From the NCBI GenBank assembly GCA_945878355.1, contig CAMCTC010000088.1:1-18995 (forward strand): a stretch of DNA of 18,995 bases, given 5' to 3'. Every line of letters starts with the position of its first letter. Positions within the stretch are counted from its first letter, which is position 1. The notes under the pieces were generated by a model. The model saw only the letters and a program-made list of their open reading frames with translations, was not told where the DNA came from and did not search any database. This document shows, piece by piece, positions 15,332 through 18,995 of the stretch. The DNA comes from Bordetella parapertussis (GTDB lineage: Bacteria; Pseudomonadota; Gammaproteobacteria; Burkholderiales; Burkholderiaceae_C). The position numbers were made by a program, and so were the translations under genes.

Positions 15332-16372
15332 ATGGAGGACAAACCCCAGGCGGCCAAGGCCGGCCGCGCCAACGCAAGCGATGTCGCCCGGCTGGCCGGT
15401 GTGTCGAGCGCCACCGTCTCGCGCACGCTGAACCAGCCCGAGCAGGTCGACCCCGAGACCAGGGCCCGCGTGCAGCAGGCCGTGACCCTGCTGCGCTACC
15501 TGCCGCACGGCGCGGCGCGCAGCCTGCGCAGCCACCGCACGCGAATGATCGGCGCTGTCGTTCCCTCGTTCGACTACGCGCTGTACGCCCGCACCACCAG
15601 CGCACTGCAGCGACGGCTCGACGCCAGCGGCTACTCGCTCGTACTGGCCGAACACCACTACGACCTCGCTGCCGAACTGCGCATCACCGGGCAGTTGGTG
15701 CAGCACGGTGTCGACGCGTTCATGTTCGTGGGCCTGGACCACGAGCCAGCCTTGTTCTCGATGCTCGAGGACTATGGCCGCCCCTACGTGCTGACCTGGG
15801 GCGTGGACATGGGGCGCCAGCACCCGAGCATAGGCTTCGACAACCGGCGCGCCACCTGCGAGATGACCCGCCACCTGCTGGCCCTGGGCCACCAGCGCAT
15901 CGGCCTGCTGAGCGCGGCGGTCGAAGGCAACGACCGGGCTCGCGAACGCGGCGCCGGCGTTCGCGATGCCTTGGCAGAGGTAGGGCTTGAGCTGCCGCCA
16001 GAGCGGGTGGCTTACAGCACCATCGCGCTCGAATCGGCACGCCTGGCGATGGCGCGCCTGCTTGAGCTGCCCGCCGAACGCCGGCCGAGCGCTGTCGTTG
16101 CGACCAACGACGTTTTCGCCGTGGGCGCGATGATGGCTTGCCGCGAGGCCGGCATCGACCTGCCTCGGCAGATGTCGATCACCGGCGTCGACAACACCGA
16201 CCTCGGCGCCACCCAGACGCCCGGGTTGACCAGCGTGAGCACGCCGGTGGTCGAAATCGGTGTGGCCGCCGCCGAACAGCTGATCGCCAGGCTCGAAGGG
16301 CGCGACCATGTGCCGCAGCAATGCCTGCCGTTCAAGATGGTGATGCGCGGCAGCACGGCAGCCCCAGGCTGA
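15332..16372 (+). CDS. LacI/GalR-family transcriptional regulator
   Basis: 346 residues. The N-terminal helix-turn-helix DVARLAGVSSATVSRTLN (about 17-34) is followed by the hinge region and YLPHGAARSLRS, then a periplasmic-binding-protein-like sensor domain. That domain includes the typical GHQRIGLLSA (about 187-196), VVATNDVFAVGAM and SITGVDNTDLGATQTPGLTSV blocks. Family members usually repress sugar operons and release DNA on binding an inducer. It is divergent from the ABC importer and most likely controls it together with the sulfatase and FGE. Start ATG 15332 keeps 16 residues before the helix-turn-helix; no ribosome-binding site precedes it. Inducer unknown; the imported solute or its desulfated product are candidates. 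Confidence 0.94.
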   Translation: MEDKPQAAKAGRANASDVARLAGVSSATVSRTLNQPEQVDPETRARVQQAVTLLRYLPHGAARSLRSHRTRMIGAVVPSFDYALYARTTSALQRRLDASGYSLVLAEHHYDLAAELRITGQLVQHGVDAFMFVGLDHEPALFSMLEDYGRPYVLTWGVDMGRQHPSIGFDNRRATCEMTRHLLALGHQRIGLLSAAVEGNDRARERGAGVRDALAEVGLELPPERVAYSTIALESARLAMARLLELPAERRPSAVVATNDVFAVGAMMACREAGIDLPRQMSITGVDNTDLGATQTPGLTSVSTPVVEIGVAAAEQLIARLEGRDHVPQQCLPFKMVMRGSTAAPG

Positions 16373-16430
16373 CGGGCGCGGGTGTCGGCGAGCCTTCTTC
16401 CTCGACGCGCAAAGCCCGAGCAATCGGTCC

Positions 16431-17702
16431 ATGATGCGCCTCCGGCGCGTCGCCTTGAATGCCAACACCGAACTGCCGTTCGGAACCCTCTTGAACAAAG
16501 CTGAAGTCTCTCCCCCCGCCGCCTGGTATCTGACGAGCGTTGCCACTTTCATGGTTCCAGCGGGCATCCAGATGGTGCTCTTGCCTTACCTGCTGACGAT
16601 CGAGCTGAACCAGTCGGCGGCCCGATTTGGTATGACGCAGATGTTCGGTCAGTTGCCCATACTGCTGTTTCTGCTGTTCGGCGGTTGGTTGGCCGACCGC
16701 GTCGATCCGCGCCGCCTGCTGATGGGTCTGCACGGGGTGGCCATCCTGATGCCGCTGTCGCTTGCCTTCTGCTTGTGGCGTGGTCAGCTCAGCGAAGCGC
16801 TGTTGATGCTCTACGCGCTGGCCTGGGGACTGGTGACGGCATTTGTGATGCCGGCCCGCGACGGCATGCTCAAACGGGTTGCCAGCGGCAATGTGCAGCG
16901 CATGGTCACGCTGGCCATCGGCGTACAGTTTGGCACGCAGATGGTGGGCCAGGCGCTCGGCGGCAGGGCCGGACCCTGGGGCTCGATCAGCATACTGCTG
17001 GTGCAATGCTTGGTGCTCGCAGCAGGCATCCATGCCGCCAGTCGATTGCCCCCGGGCCGACCGTCGCGCAGCGGCGAGATCCGTGGGTCGCTGCTGCGCG
17101 AGTTTGGCGGAGGTCTGTCACTGATCTTTGCCGATGGGTCGCTGCGGGCGACGTACTTGTTGACGATAGGCATGGGCCTGTTTTTCGGCGGGGTCTATGT
17201 GGTGCTGATACCGCTGGCGATCCGCGACCTGTTTGCCGGCGGTGCCCAGGACATCGCGACCGCCTTCATCGTGTTCGGGCTCGGCACGGTCATCAGCATC
17301 GCTGCGCTCACGCGCATCGGCGGCGTCGCCTTGCCCGGGCGAGCGATGGTCATCGCTTTGCTGCTGGGCTGCTGCTCGCTGGCACCCATGGCGCTGGCGC
17401 CGCCGCAGTGGCTGTTCTACCTGTGCATCTTCTTCTGGGGCATGTGCGCCGGCGTGTCCATGTCGATGTCGCGAAGCATCCTGCAAGAGGGCGCGCCCGC
17501 CACGCACCAGTCACGCGTCATGGCGGCGCAATCACTGGCAACCGTCGGCGGCAACCCGCTGGGCGCGCTGATCATGGGCTTGGCGGTGAGTGCCTTCGGT
17601 GTTCGATGGGCGGTCTTGTTGCCGGTGCTGGGGGTGATGCTCACCATCATCAGCGTGCTGGCCACGCATTCGATCTGGCGGCTGCGCTCGGGCGGCCGAT
17701 AG
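16431..17702 (+). CDS. Major facilitator superfamily transporter
   Basis: 423-residue inner-membrane protein with about twelve hydrophobic segments, starting at AAWYLTSVATFMVPAGIQMV (about 30-49). The MFS loop motif between segments 2 and 3 reads GGWLADRVDPRRLLMG. Overall style resembles the EntS/MFS_3-like exporters rather than sugar importers, but substrate and direction cannot be read. It lies 58 bases after the LacI gene on the same strand and may share its transcript. The start is uncertain: ATG 16431 (or 16434) has no clear ribosome site, and a TTG at about 16491 would remove a polar N-terminus. It could export a by-product of the sulfated-compound pathway; that is speculation. Confidence 0.85.
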   Translation: MMRLRRVALNANTELPFGTLLNKAEVSPPAAWYLTSVATFMVPAGIQMVLLPYLLTIELNQSAARFGMTQMFGQLPILLFLLFGGWLADRVDPRRLLMGLHGVAILMPLSLAFCLWRGQLSEALLMLYALAWGLVTAFVMPARDGMLKRVASGNVQRMVTLAIGVQFGTQMVGQALGGRAGPWGSISILLVQCLVLAAGIHAASRLPPGRPSRSGEIRGSLLREFGGGLSLIFADGSLRATYLLTIGMGLFFGGVYVVLIPLAIRDLFAGGAQDIATAFIVFGLGTVISIAALTRIGGVALPGRAMVIALLLGCCSLAPMALAPPQWLFYLCIFFWGMCAGVSMSMSRSILQEGAPATHQSRVMAAQSLATVGGNPLGALIMGLAVSAFGVRWAVLLPVLGVMLTIISVLATHSIWRLRSGGR

Positions 17703-18010
17703 ACCAGCAGCGCGCCTGGGCGCAAGCAAAGCGGCCAGCGCTGATCCGCTCATCAAGCTATCAAACAAGATACACGAGCTCATGCTGCGGTCCAGCCGCC
17801 GCTGAACGGCGACCAGGCAGCAAGGGGTTTCCACCCGAATCCAGGCGGCAGCAGAGATGGCAAGATGGTGTCGGACCCCCTGCGCGCCAAGCTCTTGGCA
17901 GGACCCATGTTGAATCGTTTCTCAACCTGATCCCTGATGTGCCGAGCATGCCCCGATCGCGGGTCATGGATCCAGACGTCTTGACGTCATATTGTGAGGT
18001 GAATCGTCCC
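17703..18010. other. Intergenic stretch between MFS gene and hydrolase gene
   Basis: These 308 bases hold no convincing gene. A continuous open frame crosses the region in the hydrolase frame, but its translation is low-complexity and arginine/glutamine-rich. Near the hydrolase there are two GACGTC palindromes at 17975-17980 and 17983-17988, two bases apart, which could be a regulatory site. No terminator with a T-run was seen after the MFS gene. Confidence 0.55.
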
Positions 18011-18850
18011 ATGAGTACCCTGATACGCCGTACCACCGGCCTGCCGGTGAATCTTGCCTACCTCGACGCGGGACAAGGCAGCCCTGTGATCTTCGTGCAT
18101 GAATTTGCAGGCGACATGATGAGCTGGCTACCCCAGGTCAATGCCTTGTCGCGTCGATTCCGTTGCATTGCCTACAGCGCGCGAGGCTACACGCCCTCAG
18201 ACATTCCGACCGACCCCAAAGCCTACGGCTGGGAGTTTTCGGTATCGGACCTGATCGCCTTGATGGACTTTCTGAAAATCCCCAAAGCCCATATCGTGGG
18301 CCTGTCCATGGGCGGTTACGGGGTGGTCTCGGCGGGATACCTGCATCCCGATCGCATCCTGTCGATCACGCCGTGCAGCGCGGGCTCCGGGTCGGTCACG
18401 AAGGAGCGCGAAGAGATGGTCGCGTCCAGCCGGGCGTTGGCCGACCGGATCGAGCGCGAAGGCACGCGCAGCGCTGTGGCCGAGTACGCGAAAGCCGCTT
18501 CGCGCCTGCCCTTCTTGGAAAAAGACCCGGTCGGCTTCAACACCTTCTTCGAGCAGTTCTCCAGCCATGATTCACTCGGCTCGGCGCTGACGCTGCGCGG
18601 TTTCCAGGCAGCGCGCCCGTCGCTTCTGGACAAGGGCCAAGAGCTGTCGACGATCAAGGCGCCGGTGATGATGATGCTGGGCGACCGTGACAGCGGATGC
18701 ATGGAGCCGACCCTGTTCATGTGGCGCACCATTCCAGGTGCGACCTTGGCGGTCTTGCCCAATTCGGGCCATTGCATCAACCTGGAAGAACCAGAGGTCT
18801 TCAATCGCTTGCTGCTGGACTTCATCGATCGCGTCGAGGGCGGTGGCTGA
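18011..18850 (+). CDS. Alpha/beta-fold hydrolase
   Basis: 279-residue serine hydrolase. Seen: oxyanion-hole region VIFVHEFAGD (26-35), nucleophile elbow GLSMGG with Ser99, acid in MLGDRDSG (Asp225 or Asp227) and His254 in PNSGHCINLEEP. This order and length match the family of esterases, enol-lactonases and C-C hydrolases; the substrate is unknown. ATG 18011 is preferred because GAGGTG lies nine bases upstream; the frame is open further up without a plausible domain. The stop codon TGA (18848-18850) coincides with the first three bases of the terminal repeat of an IS3-family element, so the native C-terminus may have been trimmed or replaced by a few residues. All catalytic parts are present, so the protein is probably still functional. 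Confidence 0.87.
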   Translation: MSTLIRRTTGLPVNLAYLDAGQGSPVIFVHEFAGDMMSWLPQVNALSRRFRCIAYSARGYTPSDIPTDPKAYGWEFSVSDLIALMDFLKIPKAHIVGLSMGGYGVVSAGYLHPDRILSITPCSAGSGSVTKEREEMVASSRALADRIEREGTRSAVAEYAKAASRLPFLEKDPVGFNTFFEQFSSHDSLGSALTLRGFQAARPSLLDKGQELSTIKAPVMMMLGDRDSGCMEPTLFMWRTIPGATLAVLPNSGHCINLEEPEVFNRLLLDFIDRVEGGG

Positions 18851-18995
18851 CCTTGCCCCTGGATTGCGTATCCCATAGCCGCTGTCATGCGCTGGCTTGC
18901 CGGGGTTGATCGGGCCGCCAGTTTTCTTCAAACCGCATCGGGCTGACATAGCCCAGCGTCGAATGCAGTCGGGAGCGGTTGTACCAGAGCATCCA
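18848..18995 (-). mobile_element. IS3-family insertion sequence, right part truncated by window edge
   Basis: The element begins at 18848 with TGACCTTGCCCCTGG, a TG-initial end with the C-rich look of IS3-family terminal repeats. The transposase stop is 35 bases inside (18885-18887), the usual distance. Only the 3' end of the element is present; the other end and any target-site duplication lie beyond base 18995. The exact boundary is inferred, since the partner repeat cannot be seen. Confidence 0.75.
18885..18995 (-). CDS. IS3-family transposase (OrfB, DDE integrase), C-terminal 36 residues
   Basis: The visible 36 codons read into the window from the right and end with TGA at 18887-18885. 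They contain WYNRSRLHSTLGYVSPMRFE followed by ENWRPDQ, the very characteristic C-terminal segment of IS3-family OrfB transposases after the catalytic DDE core. The rest of the gene is outside the window, so whether it is intact is unknown. Confidence 0.9.
   Translation of the reverse strand, partial: WMLWYNRSRLHSTLGYVSPMRFEENWRPDQPRQASA

Noticed and set aside
15266..16567. 433-residue minus-strand open frame
   Set aside because: Antisense to the LacI regulator, whose helix-turn-helix and sensor blocks are clear.
17703..17760. Rho-independent terminator after the MFS gene
   Set aside because: A short GCGC/GCGC stem exists, but it is weak and has no T-run.
16685..18010. Long upstream extension of the hydrolase frame through the MFS gene
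   Set aside because: The extension is the +2 shadow of the transporter; the hydrolase fold starts only after ATG 18011.

Overview
The window is high-GC DNA with dense, short-spaced genes, and its protein families suggest a beta-proteobacterium of the Burkholderiales (Comamonadaceae/Sphaerotilaceae-like). That placement is an impression from protein style, GC and a structured intergenic repeat; no marker gene is present. No rRNA, tRNA or CRISPR array was seen.

Layout. Everything from about 15,180 down to base 1 is read on the minus strand and looks like one catabolic locus. It starts with an ABC importer (binding protein, two permeases, ATPase; 15181-10967). This runs straight into a cytosolic type I sulfatase and its own formylglycine-generating enzyme (10954-8377). 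After a 182-bp AT-richer gap comes a second set: aldehyde dehydrogenase, a YihU-like beta-hydroxyacid dehydrogenase, a GntR/UTRA regulator and a large PHP-type (DUF3604/CehA-like) metalloprotein (8194-2691). A gap carrying two copies of a 75-bp structured repeat follows, then an IlvD/Edd sugar-acid dehydratase and a 2-dehydro-3-deoxygalactonokinase that runs off the left edge. A LacI-family regulator (15332-16372) is divergent from the importer. The shared intergenic region holds two palindromes with central CG, good candidates for LacI operators. Right of it on the plus strand are an MFS transporter (16431-17702) and an alpha/beta hydrolase (18011-18850). The hydrolase ends exactly where the terminal repeat of an IS3-family element begins.

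How the genes may work together (inference). The importer would bring in a sulfated sugar or sugar acid. The sulfatase, matured by the adjacent FGE, would release sulfate inside the cell. The carbon skeleton, as an aldonate, would be dehydrated by the IlvD-type enzyme, phosphorylated by the DgoK-type kinase and cleaved by an aldolase presumably encoded beyond base 1. The aldehyde dehydrogenase and YihU-like reductase would handle a small, possibly anionic aldehyde. The PHP protein has no assigned step and is the main unknown. An ABC importer beside a cytosolic sulfatase has precedent in the Pseudomonas aeruginosa ats genes; coupling it to a dedicated FGE, an Entner-Doudoroff-type branch and a YihU-like enzyme is what makes this locus worth following up.
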